A DNA stretch of 64,000 nucleotides from UBA3263 sp964586765 (GCA_964586765.1 CAZPHN010000007.1:1-64000); one strand, 5' to 3'. Shown: positions 34,757 through 44,418, counted from the stretch's first letter. Program-made: numbers and translations. The notes: generated by a model from the sequence alone, not told the origin.

Positions 34757-35980
34757 TTAGAGTTTGTCGACTTCGAGGTCGCCGTTGAGGACTTCTTCCC
34801 AAGGCAGACCATTGATAGCAAGCTGTTCGAGGAACGGGTCCGGGTCAAACTCTTCGACGTTACGGACACCCTTCAGGTTCCACTTGCCGGTAAGGAACAT
34901 CATTGCGCCAACCATTGCGGGCACACCGGTAGTATAGCTGACAGCCTGCATGCCGGTTTCGCGATAAGCCGCCTCATGGCTACAGTTATTGAAAATGTAG
35001 TAGGTAAGCGGCTTGCCTTCCTTGTCAAGACCGGAAATACGGCAGCCAATGGAGGTTTCGCCGTGATAGTTCTCGCCAAGGTCCTGAGGATTGGGCAGAA
35101 CGGCCTTGAGGAACTGCAGAGGAACAATCTTGGTTCCGTTATAGTCAACCTCATCAATGCGCGCCATACCGATATTCTGGATTACACGAAGGTGAGTCAG
35201 ATATTCCTGACCGAAAGTCATCCAGAAGCGCGCGCGCTTGATTGTGGGGAAATTCTGAACCAGACTCTCCAGTTCTTCATGATAAAGCAGATATGAGTCG
35301 CGTGCGCCGATACGCGGATAGGTCAGCGAGCCATGGATTTCGAGCGGCTTGGTGGTAACCCACTCGCCGTCCTGCCAGTAACGTCCGTTCTGGGTGATTT
35401 CGCGAATGTTGATTTCCGGATTGAAGTTTGTGGCAAAAGCCTTGCCATGGTCGCCGGCGTTGCAGTCAACAATATCAAGATACTCCATCTTGCTGAAATG
35501 ATGCTTGGCGGCATAAGCGGTAAAGACGCCGCTGACACCCGGGTCAAAACCACATCCGAGAATAGCGGTCAGACCCGCCTTTTCGAAGCGTTCGCGGTAA
35601 GCCCACTGCCAAGAGTACTCGAAATGAGCCACGTCCTTGGGTTCATAGTTGGCAGTATCAAGATAATTGACACCACACTGCAGGCAAGCCTCCATAATAG
35701 CGAGGTCCTGATAAGGAAGGGCAAGGTTGATTACAAGCTCCGGCTTATGGCGATGGAGCAGGTCGACGATTTCCTCGACAGAGTCGGCATCAACGCGGTC
35801 GGTGACAATTTTCGGTGCCTGAGGTACAGCACGACGAATAGCCTCAGCCACGGCGTCACACTTACTCTTAGTACGCGAGGCGATGCAGATTTCGGGTCCG
35901 AATACTTCGGGGTGCTGTGCGCATTTATGGGCGGCAACCGTGCCGACACCACCACAGCCAATGATAACTACTTTTGCCAT
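34757..35980 (-). CDS. Carboxynorspermidine synthase (saccharopine-dehydrogenase-like), 407 aa
   Basis: The Rossmann start is VVIIGCGGVGTVAAHKCAQH, followed by the saccharopine dehydrogenase core LVINLALPYQDLAIMEACLQ, GVNYLDTANYEP, and GCGFDPGVSGVFTAYAAKH. In Bacteroidales this ~400-residue form is the carboxy(nor)spermidine dehydrogenase that condenses aspartate semialdehyde with a diamine in the alternative spermidine pathway. Length matches. The next step, carboxy(nor)spermidine decarboxylase, is not in the window. It lies 17 nt downstream of panB and is probably cotranscribed with it. Confidence 0.85.
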   Translation of the reverse strand: MAKVVIIGCGGVGTVAAHKCAQHPEVFGPEICIASRTKSKCDAVAEAIRRAVPQAPKIVTDRVDADSVEEIVDLLHRHKPELVINLALPYQDLAIMEACLQCGVNYLDTANYEPKDVAHFEYSWQWAYRERFEKAGLTAILGCGFDPGVSGVFTAYAAKHHFSKMEYLDIVDCNAGDHGKAFATNFNPEINIREITQNGRYWQDGEWVTTKPLEIHGSLTYPRIGARDSYLLYHEELESLVQNFPTIKRARFWMTFGQEYLTHLRVIQNIGMARIDEVDYNGTKIVPLQFLKAVLPNPQDLGENYHGETSIGCRISGLDKEGKPLTYYIFNNCSHEAAYRETGMQAVSYTTGVPAMVGAMMFLTGKWNLKGVRNVEEFDPDPFLEQLAINGLPWEEVLNGDLEVDKL

Positions 35981-35997
35981 TTTATAGTGAGAGGGGA

Positions 35998-36819
35998 TTA
36001 ATATTGTTCGTCGGGATTAGGGAAAGAGACTGATTTTACGTCAGAAACGTAATTGCCCACGGCTTCCTTGATAACATTGCCTACTTCGGCATAACGGCGA
36101 AGGAACTTGGGCGAGAAACCCTGATTGATACCGAGCATGTCCTGCATTACAAGGACCTGACCGTCAGTACCGGAGCCGGCACCTATGCCTATGGTCGGCA
36201 CATGAAGCATCTGCGATACCTCGGTAGCGAGCTGGGCGGGAATTTTTTCAAACACGATAGCAAAACATCCGGCTTCCTGAAGCTTCAGGGCATCAGACTT
36301 GAGCTTTGCAGCCTCAGCCTCGGATTTAGCACGCACGTTATATGTGCCGAACTGATTGATTGACTGCGGAGTCAGACCGAGATGTCCCATTACGGGAATA
36401 CCGGCGTCAACTATACGCTTTACGCTTTCAAGGATTTCCTCGCCGCCTTCAATCTTCACAGCCTCGGCTCCGCTTTCCTTCAGTACGCGGATTGCGCTGT
36501 CAAGGGCACGCTTGGAATCACCCTGATATGAGCCGAACGGAAGGTCACATACCACAAAGGCACGCTTTACGCCACGAACCACACATGAGGCATGATAAAT
36601 CATCTCATCAAGAGTGATAGGCAAGGTGGTAGAATAGCCCGCCATGACATTGGCGGCGGAATCACCTACCAGAATCACATCAATTCCAGCCTCATCAATG
36701 AGTTTAGCCATTGAAAAGTCATAGGCGGTAAGCATGGCGATTTTTTCGCCGTTCGCCTTCATCTGCGCAAGTCTTACGGTGGTAACTTTGCGCTTATCGT
36801 CAGTTGTGTTTGTTGACAT
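35998..36819 (-). CDS. panB: 3-methyl-2-oxobutanoate hydroxymethyltransferase, 273 aa
   Basis: An upstream in-frame start exists, but the ATG at 36819 (MSTNTTDDKRKVTTVRLAQM) gives the normal length. Family motifs: MLTAYDFSMAKLIDEAGIDVIL with VGDSAANVM, HASCVVRGVKRAFVVCDLPF, VKIEGG, and PVMGHLGLTPQSINQFG. It adds a hydroxymethyl group to 2-oxoisovalerate, the first committed step to pantothenate and CoA. It starts 4 nt after the stop of the 5'-nucleotidase gene. Confidence 0.95.
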   Translation of the reverse strand: MSTNTTDDKRKVTTVRLAQMKANGEKIAMLTAYDFSMAKLIDEAGIDVILVGDSAANVMAGYSTTLPITLDEMIYHASCVVRGVKRAFVVCDLPFGSYQGDSKRALDSAIRVLKESGAEAVKIEGGEEILESVKRIVDAGIPVMGHLGLTPQSINQFGTYNVRAKSEAEAAKLKSDALKLQEAGCFAIVFEKIPAQLATEVSQMLHVPTIGIGAGSGTDGQVLVMQDMLGINQGFSPKFLRRYAEVGNVIKEAVGNYVSDVKSVSFPNPDEQY

Positions 36820-36823
36820 TGTC

Positions 36824-38251
36824 TTATTTGATAATCGGGTTTTCTTTAAGATAGTCGAGAAGGTCCTCGTATGCAATTTTGGGCGATACAGCAACAATAT
36901 CGCCGCGTGTAAGCGGAGTCATGTAGTCTCCACCATTGGCAAGATAGTCAATGGTTGCTATGCGGTATGTGCGCTCAGGGTTAATCTTCGAGTCACGGAT
37001 AAGTCCAACGGCAATATCGCCTCCGCGTGCGTCCATCACCTCAAAGGCGTCAATCAAGTCCTGACCTTTCAGGTCGAGGATTACGATGCGGTTATTGAAG
37101 GGCATCATGTCAATAGCCGCACCCTCGGTCAGCGGTCCGGGATTCCATGTAACGCGCAGTCCGCCCTTATTTGAAATCGCTCCATCGACACCCGCGGCAA
37201 GGCGGGAGCCTCGGTCAAGGACAAAATTACCGGCAAACTGCCACATCCGCTCAGACTTGTTGTTGAGCGGCTCATCCGTCTCAATCCGCGCCACCTCACG
37301 GGCGTAAAGCGAATCAACTCCCGTACGATAGGTATCTATTTTCTTCATTAACTCTTCATCGCGTCGCGAATCGAGGCGGGAGTCAACCGGAATGAGTCTT
37401 TCGGTAACATCGCCAGTCTTAAGGTTGATTTTAGCCTCACCGAGGTAGCGACCGAATTTACCGGTTTGAGTAATGATTACGGGTTTGCCGTCAGCATCCA
37501 CCACCTTTTCGGCAGGATCAAGCAGAGTATGGCTGTGGGCTCCGATAATCAGATTGATGCCCGATGTCTGTTCGGCAAGCTGACGGTCACCGAAAAGGGT
37601 GGGATTTTCATCCGAGCCGGCATAGCCAATATGAGTGACCGCTACCACGTAGTCAACATTCTCCTCATTGCGAAGGCGGTCTATGGTTTTCTGGGCAGAC
37701 TCACGCCACGGAAGGAATGTCACTCCGTCATAATTGCCTTCGGAAATCATGCCGCTCGGATTCAGGTTGACTGCAAAAAAGCCAATTTTCTTGTCTCCGG
37801 CTTCCTTAATATAATAAGGCATGAATTTTTCGGCAAGCAAAGAGTCGGAAAACTCATAATTCGACGCAAGGAGAGTGGTTTTTGAGCGTGAAAGCATATT
37901 TTTCAGTCCCTCCATGCCGTTATCGAACTCATGATTGCCCAAAATCTGGATATCATAGCCAAGGTCGTTGAGCATTTCCTGCTCGACTTCGCCCTTGAAC
38001 AGATGGAAATACAGAGTACCCTGCACAATATCTCCGGCGTCAACGACAACAGCATCGGGATGTTCGGCGCGTATACTGTCAATAAGAACCTTTCGGCGAG
38101 CCACACCGCCCAATCCGGTTGCAACTTCCGGATCAATCATACTGTGGGTATCATTCGTATGGATAATAACTAACTCCTCCGACCCGGAAGTCGAAGTGCA
38201 AGCTGTCAGCCCTACAAAGAAAGCCAAGCTGAGAATTTTGGTCAGTTTCAT
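36824..38251 (-). CDS. 5'-nucleotidase/UshA-like metallophosphatase lipoprotein, 475 aa
   Basis: The ATG at 38251 is preferred over a TTG three codons upstream. A lipoprotein signal (LAFFVGLTACTSTSG, Cys near 18) leads into the metallophosphatase domain: IIHTNDTHSMIDPE, VVVDAGDIVQGTLYF, LGNHEFDNG, THIGYAG and IIGAHSHTLL (metal ligands D, H, N, H, H). From about residue 330 comes the 5'-nucleotidase C-terminal domain (NKGGLRVTWNPGPLTEGA, YRIATIDYLANGGDYM). It would hydrolyse nucleotides or UDP-sugars in the periplasm. In many Bacteroides the two domains are on separate genes; here they are fused in one. A near-leaderless promoter precedes it. Confidence 0.9.
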   Translation of the reverse strand: MKLTKILSLAFFVGLTACTSTSGSEELVIIHTNDTHSMIDPEVATGLGGVARRKVLIDSIRAEHPDAVVVDAGDIVQGTLYFHLFKGEVEQEMLNDLGYDIQILGNHEFDNGMEGLKNMLSRSKTTLLASNYEFSDSLLAEKFMPYYIKEAGDKKIGFFAVNLNPSGMISEGNYDGVTFLPWRESAQKTIDRLRNEENVDYVVAVTHIGYAGSDENPTLFGDRQLAEQTSGINLIIGAHSHTLLDPAEKVVDADGKPVIITQTGKFGRYLGEAKINLKTGDVTERLIPVDSRLDSRRDEELMKKIDTYRTGVDSLYAREVARIETDEPLNNKSERMWQFAGNFVLDRGSRLAAGVDGAISNKGGLRVTWNPGPLTEGAAIDMMPFNNRIVILDLKGQDLIDAFEVMDARGGDIAVGLIRDSKINPERTYRIATIDYLANGGDYMTPLTRGDIVAVSPKIAYEDLLDYLKENPIIK

Positions 38252-38257
38252 ATAGCG

Positions 38258-38287
38258 CAAAGTTACGAAAAAATTACGATTTTACAA
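38258..38287 (-). promoter_or_regulatory. Promoter of the 5'-nucleotidase gene, near-leaderless
   Basis: On the minus strand TTG (38285-38287), 19-nt spacer, TAACTTTG (38258-38265), then 6 nt to the ATG at 38251. Confidence 0.65.
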
Positions 38288-38321
38288 TAAAAGTATAAAT
38301 TGGTGCGTTTTTCATGTGATT

Positions 38322-41177
38322 ATGCATAAGTTTTTACGCTTTTTCGTACCGATGTTGCTCATTGGTCTTTTAGGGTCGTGTTCTGCAAGAAAGAATACGG
38401 CCGCCACGCGTAAATATCAAGCATTCATCACCCGCTACAATATATATTATAATGGTGATGAACACTATAAGGAAACCCTCAAGGATATGGAGCGGAAATA
38501 TGAGGATGACTATACCGACCTCCTGTTTCCCCACCCCGCCGAGGCAAAATCAAACCCAAAATCGCCTCAGCCGTCGGGCGACTTCACCCGCTCGATTGAG
38601 AAAGCGCAGAAGGCAATCCAGCTTCGCTCCATAAAGAAACGCCCCAAGCGGAAAAGCGGCAAAGTGAGCGATGAATACAAACAATGGCTCAAACGCGAAG
38701 AATTCAACCCGTTTCTCCATAATGCGTGGATGATGATGGGACGTTCCCAATACCTTAACGGTGATTTTTCAGGCGCAGCCGCTACTTTTTATTATATTTC
38801 GCGTCATTTTTCTTGGCTACCCGAAACGGTAACCGAAGCTCAGCTATGGCAAGCTCGCAGCTATGTGGCGTTTGACTGGATTAACGAAGCGGAAACAATC
38901 CTTAAGCGTATCAAACCGGAACGGCTGACCAACTCGACCCTGCGTAACCTCTATGATTTTGTCGAGGCGGATATCGCCATTCATCGCAAGGATTATGCGG
39001 CGGCAATTCCCGCGCTCCGACGCGCTATCAAATCGGCAAAAGGCGCGCAGAAAACACGTCTGCAATATCTTTTGGGACAATGCCTGTCACGCGAGGGGCA
39101 GCGCGAAGAAGCCTACAAAGCTTTCAAGGCGGCAGCAGCCGGTGGCGGAACTACCTATCGCACGCGCCTTAACGCCCGCATTGCCCAGAGCGAGGTTTAC
39201 TCAGGAAAAGACATCGAGCCGGAAATCAAAGCTCTCAAGCGAATGACCTCGCTCGACCGTAACAAGAAATATCTTGACCAGATATATTATGCCATAGGCA
39301 ACCTCTACCTGAGTCGAGGAGACACGGCGCGCGCCATCGAAAATTACGTACTTGCGTCAGAGAAATCCGAACGCAAAGGCATCGAGTGTGCCATCAACGA
39401 CGCCACACTCGGTCAACTTTACTACGAACAGGGAAAATACGACATGGCGCAGCCCCCGTTGAGCCGGGCGGTGCCTTTGCTTCCGGAAACATATCCAAAT
39501 TATTCGCAGCTAAAACGTCGTTCAGATGTTCTCGACGAACTGTCTATCTATTCCCATAACGTAACCCTTCAGGACTCCCTTCTACGCCTAAGCGAAAAGC
39601 CGGAGGAAGAACAGCTCAAAATCATCAATAAGATTATCGATGAGTTGGTCAAACAGGAAAAGGAGCAGGAAGAAGAGGCACTCCGAGCCGAACATGAAGC
39701 CGCAAACAGCGGCAACAACGTAAGTGCCGGAGCTAATGCGCCAACTCAATTCCAGATGGGATCAACCGATGACTCATGGTACTTCTACAATACTGCCACC
39801 GTAGCATCCGGACGCACAGAGTTCCAGCGTCGCTGGGGTTCGCGAAAACTCGAGGACGATTGGCGTCGCCGAAACAAATCATCTTTCTCATTCGATGATT
39901 TCAACTCCGAGGACTCTGATGACTCTAAGGACTCTGATGACTCCGAGCTCTCCGAGAACTCCGAGAGCCCCGAAAAACCTGATGCAGACCCAGAAGCAGC
40001 AAAGCGCGCGTCAGACCCCCACTATCCTGAATATTACCTTGCACAGATTCCTAAAACCGAAGAGGACAAGCAAACTGCCCACGAAGTAATTCAGGAAGGT
40101 CTTTATACCATGGGCTCAATCCTAAAAGATAAACTTGAGGACTTCGGAGCCGCCCGAAAGGAATGGAATCGCCTTCTTTCCGACTACCCTGACAACGTTT
40201 ATCGACTTGACGTATACTATAACCTCTATATCATGCTGATGCGTCTCGGACAGACCGCAGAGGCGGAACATTGGCGGCAGCTTATTATCAACGACTTTCC
40301 TGAAAGCAAATATGGCGTTGCCCTACTCGACCCGGACTATATCCAGCGTCTGAGGGAAATGCCTGCCGCCCAACGTGAAATGTACGAGCAGGCTTACGCG
40401 GCGTATCTTGCCAACGACAATCAGGTTGTACACCGGATTTATCAGGAAATGATGAAAAAATATCCTGTCAGCGACGCTATGCCCAAGTTTATGTTCCTCC
40501 ATGCGCTCGCTTATGTCACTGAATCTGACTCCGAGTCGTTCAACTCTACCCTCCGCGAACTGCTTGAGCGTTATCCGGACACAGATCTCACGCCTATGGC
40601 ATCGGCAATGCTCAAAGGGATGGCTCAGGGTCGAAAACTCAACGAAGGGTCGACCAACACACGCTCCATGCTTTGGGATATCCGGTTGATAACCCAACGC
40701 CCCGAGGGCGAAGAAGGCGAGGATGCGGACACCAAGGCTGAATTTGAGTTTAATGATGCTGACCCGCAATATCTTGTGCTCGTATATCCGACCGACAGCG
40801 TCAATGCCAATGAACTGCTCTACAATGTGGCGCGCCATAACTTCAATTCCTTCACGGTGCGCGACTATGACCTCGAACAGCTTACGTTCGGCGGACTCGG
40901 AATGCTCCTTATCAAGGGTTTCGACAATCTTACGGATGCCGAAACCTACCGGACGCTCCTCGGACGCTCCGAAATCATGACACTTCCGGCGGATGTCACA
41001 CCTATAATAATAAGCGTCTATAACTTTGACCAGCTTATTAACTCTGGAAGCAGCTTTGAAGATTATTTCCGTGCCGCGTCCGACGCATCGCTTGATGCCA
41101 CGGAAGATGCCGTCATCGGCGCGGAAGAAAGCAATGAAGTTCCGGAGCCGGAAGAAACGTCCGATGACGAGGAGTAA
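38322..41177 (+). CDS. PorW/SprE-type type IX secretion lipoprotein with TPRs, 951 aa
   Basis: The ATG at 38322 gives a lipoprotein signal (FVPMLLIGLLGSCSARKN). The following TRKYQAFITRYNIYYNGDEH and SIEKAQKAIQLRSIKKRPKR segments are typical of SprE/PorW, a lipoprotein needed for the type IX secretion system. Tetratricopeptide-like repeats run from about 120 to 420 and again from about 600 to 790. An acidic Asp/Ser/Glu low-complexity tract lies around residues 525-560. In this organism it probably serves export of the proteins ending in YDLQGR-type modules rather than gliding. The DNA of the acidic tract contains CTCCGAG-like hexamers also found in rho. Confidence 0.85.
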   Translation: MHKFLRFFVPMLLIGLLGSCSARKNTAATRKYQAFITRYNIYYNGDEHYKETLKDMERKYEDDYTDLLFPHPAEAKSNPKSPQPSGDFTRSIEKAQKAIQLRSIKKRPKRKSGKVSDEYKQWLKREEFNPFLHNAWMMMGRSQYLNGDFSGAAATFYYISRHFSWLPETVTEAQLWQARSYVAFDWINEAETILKRIKPERLTNSTLRNLYDFVEADIAIHRKDYAAAIPALRRAIKSAKGAQKTRLQYLLGQCLSREGQREEAYKAFKAAAAGGGTTYRTRLNARIAQSEVYSGKDIEPEIKALKRMTSLDRNKKYLDQIYYAIGNLYLSRGDTARAIENYVLASEKSERKGIECAINDATLGQLYYEQGKYDMAQPPLSRAVPLLPETYPNYSQLKRRSDVLDELSIYSHNVTLQDSLLRLSEKPEEEQLKIINKIIDELVKQEKEQEEEALRAEHEAANSGNNVSAGANAPTQFQMGSTDDSWYFYNTATVASGRTEFQRRWGSRKLEDDWRRRNKSSFSFDDFNSEDSDDSKDSDDSELSENSESPEKPDADPEAAKRASDPHYPEYYLAQIPKTEEDKQTAHEVIQEGLYTMGSILKDKLEDFGAARKEWNRLLSDYPDNVYRLDVYYNLYIMLMRLGQTAEAEHWRQLIINDFPESKYGVALLDPDYIQRLREMPAAQREMYEQAYAAYLANDNQVVHRIYQEMMKKYPVSDAMPKFMFLHALAYVTESDSESFNSTLRELLERYPDTDLTPMASAMLKGMAQGRKLNEGSTNTRSMLWDIRLITQRPEGEEGEDADTKAEFEFNDADPQYLVLVYPTDSVNANELLYNVARHNFNSFTVRDYDLEQLTFGGLGMLLIKGFDNLTDAETYRTLLGRSEIMTLPADVTPIIISVYNFDQLINSGSSFEDYFRAASDASLDATEDAVIGAEESNEVPEPEETSDDEE

Positions 41178-41181
41178 GTTT

Positions 41182-41211
41182 TTGTAAGTAGCGGATTTTT
41201 TCGTAAATTTG
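41182..41211 (+). promoter_or_regulatory. proS: Promoter of proS
   Basis: TTG (41182-41184), 19-nt spacer, TAAATTTG (41204-41211). The predicted 5' UTR is about 20 nt. Confidence 0.65.
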
Positions 41212-41237
41212 CGCCATAATTAAAATAACAACCAATT

Positions 41238-42719
41238 ATGGCAGTAGAACTCCAACACCTTACTAAACGCAGCGAGAATTACTCGCAGTGGTATAACGAC
41301 CTCGTCGTCAAGGCTGACCTCGCCGAACAGAGCGCAGTACGCGGCTGTATGGTCATCAAACCTTACGGTTATGCAATCTGGGAAAAAATGCAGCAGCAAC
41401 TCGACAAGATGTTCAAGGAAACCGGACATCAGAACGCATATTTCCCCCTTCTTATCCCGAAATCATTCCTTAGCCGCGAAGCGGAACACGTTGAAGGTTT
41501 CGCAAAGGAATGTGCCGTAGTGACCCACCACCGCCTTATGAACGACCCCAATGGTGGCGGCGTGGTAGTTGACCCTGACGCACGCCTTGAGGAAGAGCTG
41601 ATTATCCGACCCACTTCCGAAACCATCATCTGGAATACTTATAAAAACTGGATTAATTCATATCGCGACCTGCCTATTCTGGTAAACCAGTGGGCAAACG
41701 TGATGCGTTGGGAAATGCGCACCCGTATGTTCCTCCGCACCGCTGAATTCCTCTGGCAGGAAGGTCATACCGCCCATGCTACTTCCGAGGAAGCTCAGGA
41801 AGAAGCAATCAAGATGCTTAACGTCTATGGCGATTTTGCCGAAAAATACATGGCAGTCCCCGTTGTAAAGGGTGTCAAGACCGCTAACGAACGTTTTGCC
41901 GGTGCCATCGAAACCTATACCATTGAGGCTATGATGCAGGACGGCAAAGCTCTCCAGAGCGGCACCAGCCACTTCCTCGGTCAGAACTTTGCCAAGGCTT
42001 TCGACGTAACCTTTGTAAATAAAGAAAACAAGCCCGAATACGTATGGGCAACCTCATGGGGCGTATCAACCCGCCTGATGGGCGCGCTCATCATGACCCA
42101 CAGCGATGACAACGGTCTCGTTCTTCCGCCCCACCTTGCTCCCATTCAGGTAGTAATCGTTCCTATTTACAAGAATGAGGAGCAGCGCGCCGCCGTAAGC
42201 GCAAAGGTTCTGCCTATTGTTGACGCACTGCGCGCCAAGGGCATCAGCGTGAAGTATGATGACGCCGACAACCGTCGCCCCGGCTTCAAGTTTGCCGACT
42301 ATGAGCTCAAGGGTGTGCCCGTGCGCCTTGCCATCGGCGCGCGCGACCTTGAAAACGGCACCGTTGAAGTAATGCGCCGCGATACTCTCGAGAAGGAAAT
42401 CGACAAGCTTGACACGATTGTTGAACGTATTCCCCAGCTCCTCGAGGATATTCAGGACAATATCTACCGGAAGGCACTGAAACGTCGCGAAGAAATGACC
42501 GTCAAGGTCGATACCTACGAAGAATTCAAGGCTGCGCTTGAAAAGGGTGGATTTATTCTTGCCCACTGGGACGGTACCCCCGAAACCGAGGAGCGCATCA
42601 AGGAAGAGACCAAAGCGACCATCCGTTGCATTCCTCTTGATGCGCCGGAAGAAGAAGGCGTCGATATGCTTACCGGCAAACCTTCACATCGCCGCGTAAT
42701 CTTCGCCAGAAACTATTAA
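41238..42719 (+). CDS. proS: Prolyl-tRNA synthetase, short archaeal/eukaryotic-like type, 493 aa
   Basis: Class II synthetase without the bacterial editing insertion. Motif 2 is MRWEMRTRMFLRTAEFLWQE followed by GHTAHAT, and motif 3 includes SWGVSTRLMGALIMTHSDD; the anticodon-binding domain starts near VVIVPIYKNEEQ. The C-terminal zinc-binding-like region ends in KPSHRRVIFARNY. This shorter form is usual in Bacteroidota. It charges tRNA-Pro. RNase P RNA follows 8 nt after its stop. Confidence 0.95.
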   Translation: MAVELQHLTKRSENYSQWYNDLVVKADLAEQSAVRGCMVIKPYGYAIWEKMQQQLDKMFKETGHQNAYFPLLIPKSFLSREAEHVEGFAKECAVVTHHRLMNDPNGGGVVVDPDARLEEELIIRPTSETIIWNTYKNWINSYRDLPILVNQWANVMRWEMRTRMFLRTAEFLWQEGHTAHATSEEAQEEAIKMLNVYGDFAEKYMAVPVVKGVKTANERFAGAIETYTIEAMMQDGKALQSGTSHFLGQNFAKAFDVTFVNKENKPEYVWATSWGVSTRLMGALIMTHSDDNGLVLPPHLAPIQVVIVPIYKNEEQRAAVSAKVLPIVDALRAKGISVKYDDADNRRPGFKFADYELKGVPVRLAIGARDLENGTVEVMRRDTLEKEIDKLDTIVERIPQLLEDIQDNIYRKALKRREEMTVKVDTYEEFKAALEKGGFILAHWDGTPETEERIKEETKATIRCIPLDAPEEEGVDMLTGKPSHRRVIFARNY

Positions 42720-42727
42720 AAAACAAT

Positions 42728-43116
42728 GGAGCCGGGCGGTTCGTCGCTCGCAGTTCTTGTGACTGCGTGAGGAAAGTCCGGGCAACACAGAGCACCATAG
42801 TTTTTAACGGAAACCTGTCGGAATCCATAACGGCAGATTAGCGTGACAGAAAATAACCGCCCGCCAATCCGGCGGGTAAGGGTGAAAAGGCGAGGTAAGA
42901 GCTCACCGGATTGTATGGCGACATATGATGCCGCACGCATTATGGGTTGCAAGGTCAAGTATACCGGCAATTAAGGGTTGCTCGCCCGCTGCCGGGGGGT
43001 AGACTGCTAAAGCGCGCGTGGCAACACGCCGATTAGATAAATGACGAACCGGCGCGGCGGTTCGGCTTTCCGATAACCGCCTTCGACCGACATAACCCGG
43101 CTTACAGTCCGGCTCC
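42728..43116 (+). ncRNA. rnpB: RNase P RNA, bacterial class A
   Basis: The 5' end GGAGCCGGGCGG pairs with CCGGCTCC at 43109-43116 (P1). The universal GAGGAAAGTCCGGGC lies at 42769-42783 and its P4 partner region ACCCGGCTTACAG near 43095-43107. The mid-region has the conserved AGGGTGAAAAGGCGAGGTAAGAGC block (42880-42903). It is the catalytic RNA that removes tRNA 5' leaders. About 389 nt long, and followed by a T-rich stretch (TCTTTTTCTTTTTT) and a hairpin. It immediately follows proS, so it may be transcribed from that gene's promoter. Confidence 0.95.
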
Positions 43117-43130
43117 TCTTTTTCTTTTTT

Positions 43131-43166
43131 AGGAACTGTCTGACAAGTTTAGACGGTTCCTTTTTT
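43131..43166. terminator. Bidirectional terminator
   Basis: AGGAACTGTCT (43131-43141) pairs with AGACGGTTCCT (43151-43161), followed by T6. It serves rnpB and the convergent permease gene and resembles the hairpins at 2725 and 11099. Confidence 0.8.
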
Positions 43167-43179
43167 GTGAACATCATTG

Positions 43180-43209
43180 CTTGTGGGCGACATGCGTCTC
43201 GCATGCCGG
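43180..43209 (-). repeat. Half copy of the R1 repeat
   Basis: CTTGTGGGCGACATGCG followed by TCTCGCATGCCGG, one end of R1 with its internal hairpin. Confidence 0.55.
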
Positions 43210-43218
43210 AATTATCTT

Positions 43219-44418
43219 TTATCGGGAAGTGATGGCTGACGATATGAGTCCCAATAGCAAAATCAGCGCGGCGATGGGAAGCAAATCTGCGGCATTAAAA
43301 ACTACGGGATAAGCCGTAACGGAAAGGAGCGAAGGGTCAGACCCGAGCTTTACCCAACCGAAGTGTTGCTGACCGAGACTCAACAGTGTGCCGATAATCA
43401 TGCCGGCAAAACCGCCTGTCCACGAAATAAGCACACCGCAACGCATATATATGCCGCGGATAGCGCGCCTGTCAAGCCCGAGTGCGGCAAGAATCTGCGC
43501 GTTTTCCCTCTTTTCGATAATCAGCAGCGATAGTGATGATATAATGTTGAACGACGCTACTATCAGTATAAACCCAAGGAGCAGAAATGTCATCCATTTC
43601 TCCATGTTTACAACCTTAAACGAGCCGCTTTGGCTCTCCATGCGTGTCTTGACGTAGCCTTGGTCTCCTAAAATGGACCGCACACCACTCTCCACTGCTT
43701 TTTCTTTTCCCGCAGCGGGAAATATCTGTATGGCAGTTGCCTCAGTAGTATATTGCAGCAGCCGGCGAACGAGCGGCAGCGGCACAAAAACCGCATCCCG
43801 GTCATACTCCGGCTGGTTCAGCGCAAAAGCCGCGCTGACCGAAACGGAATCGGTACGGAACGCAGCCATCGGATTTGCGGGGTTAATGCGCCCCACCCTT
43901 CGAGGTACATACAGCCCCATTATATAGTCAAGTCCGGCGGGGACCTGAAGCTCATTGGCAACGCCGACACTGACAACCGCCGGTTCAAGCCCCGGAACGC
44001 TCTTCGCCCACGGCTCTCCCGCAAGCGTAAGCGAGTCAAACCGGTTATACAGCTCGGGGCTTATGCCGTAAAGACGGACGGCTGCCTGACGCTCGCCAAC
44101 AACGGCAAGCGCGCGCTCGCTGACCATCGGAAGAGCCATACTTACGTCAGGGAGCCCGGCAATCACACGGCTCAACGAGTCGGCATCGGCAAAAGCCTTG
44201 CCCGACGCAGGCACCGCCGTCAGCGGAGCGTCGAGCACACTGAGGCGCGACTCAATCAGCGCATGAAAACCGTTAAAAACGCTCATGACCACCACCAGAG
44301 CGGCAGTGGCCACGGCAATTCCGACGGTCGATACCATCGATATGATATTAACCGCCGAATGTGACTTTCGCGCGAAGATATATCTCAGCGCGATACGTAA
44401 TGAGACCGTTGGCTTCAG
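43219..44418 (-). CDS. LolC/E-like FtsX-family ABC permease, 399 aa, probable CTG start
   Basis: Four membrane segments, the first near the N-terminus (VGIAVATAALVVVMSVF) and three in the C-terminal half (MTFLLLGFILIVASFNIIS, ... LLPIAALILLLGLISS) around a large periplasmic domain: the FtsX-like permease plan of the lipoprotein-releasing LolCDE system. The first ATG (44337) would cut the family's conserved N-terminus. Upstream the frame continues with LRYIFARKSHSAVNIIS, the usual RYxxxxKSHxAxNIIS motif, back to a CTG at 44418 in a CTGA overlap with the rbfA stop. No ATG, GTG or TTG exists in that stretch. The call is firm; the start is inferred. Confidence 0.85.
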   Translation of the reverse strand: MKPTVSLRIALRYIFARKSHSAVNIISMVSTVGIAVATAALVVVMSVFNGFHALIESRLSVLDAPLTAVPASGKAFADADSLSRVIAGLPDVSMALPMVSERALAVVGERQAAVRLYGISPELYNRFDSLTLAGEPWAKSVPGLEPAVVSVGVANELQVPAGLDYIMGLYVPRRVGRINPANPMAAFRTDSVSVSAAFALNQPEYDRDAVFVPLPLVRRLLQYTTEATAIQIFPAAGKEKAVESGVRSILGDQGYVKTRMESQSGSFKVVNMEKWMTFLLLGFILIVASFNIISSLSLLIIEKRENAQILAALGLDRRAIRGIYMRCGVLISWTGGFAGMIIGTLLSLGQQHFGWVKLGSDPSLLSVTAYPVVFNAADLLPIAALILLLGLISSAITSR

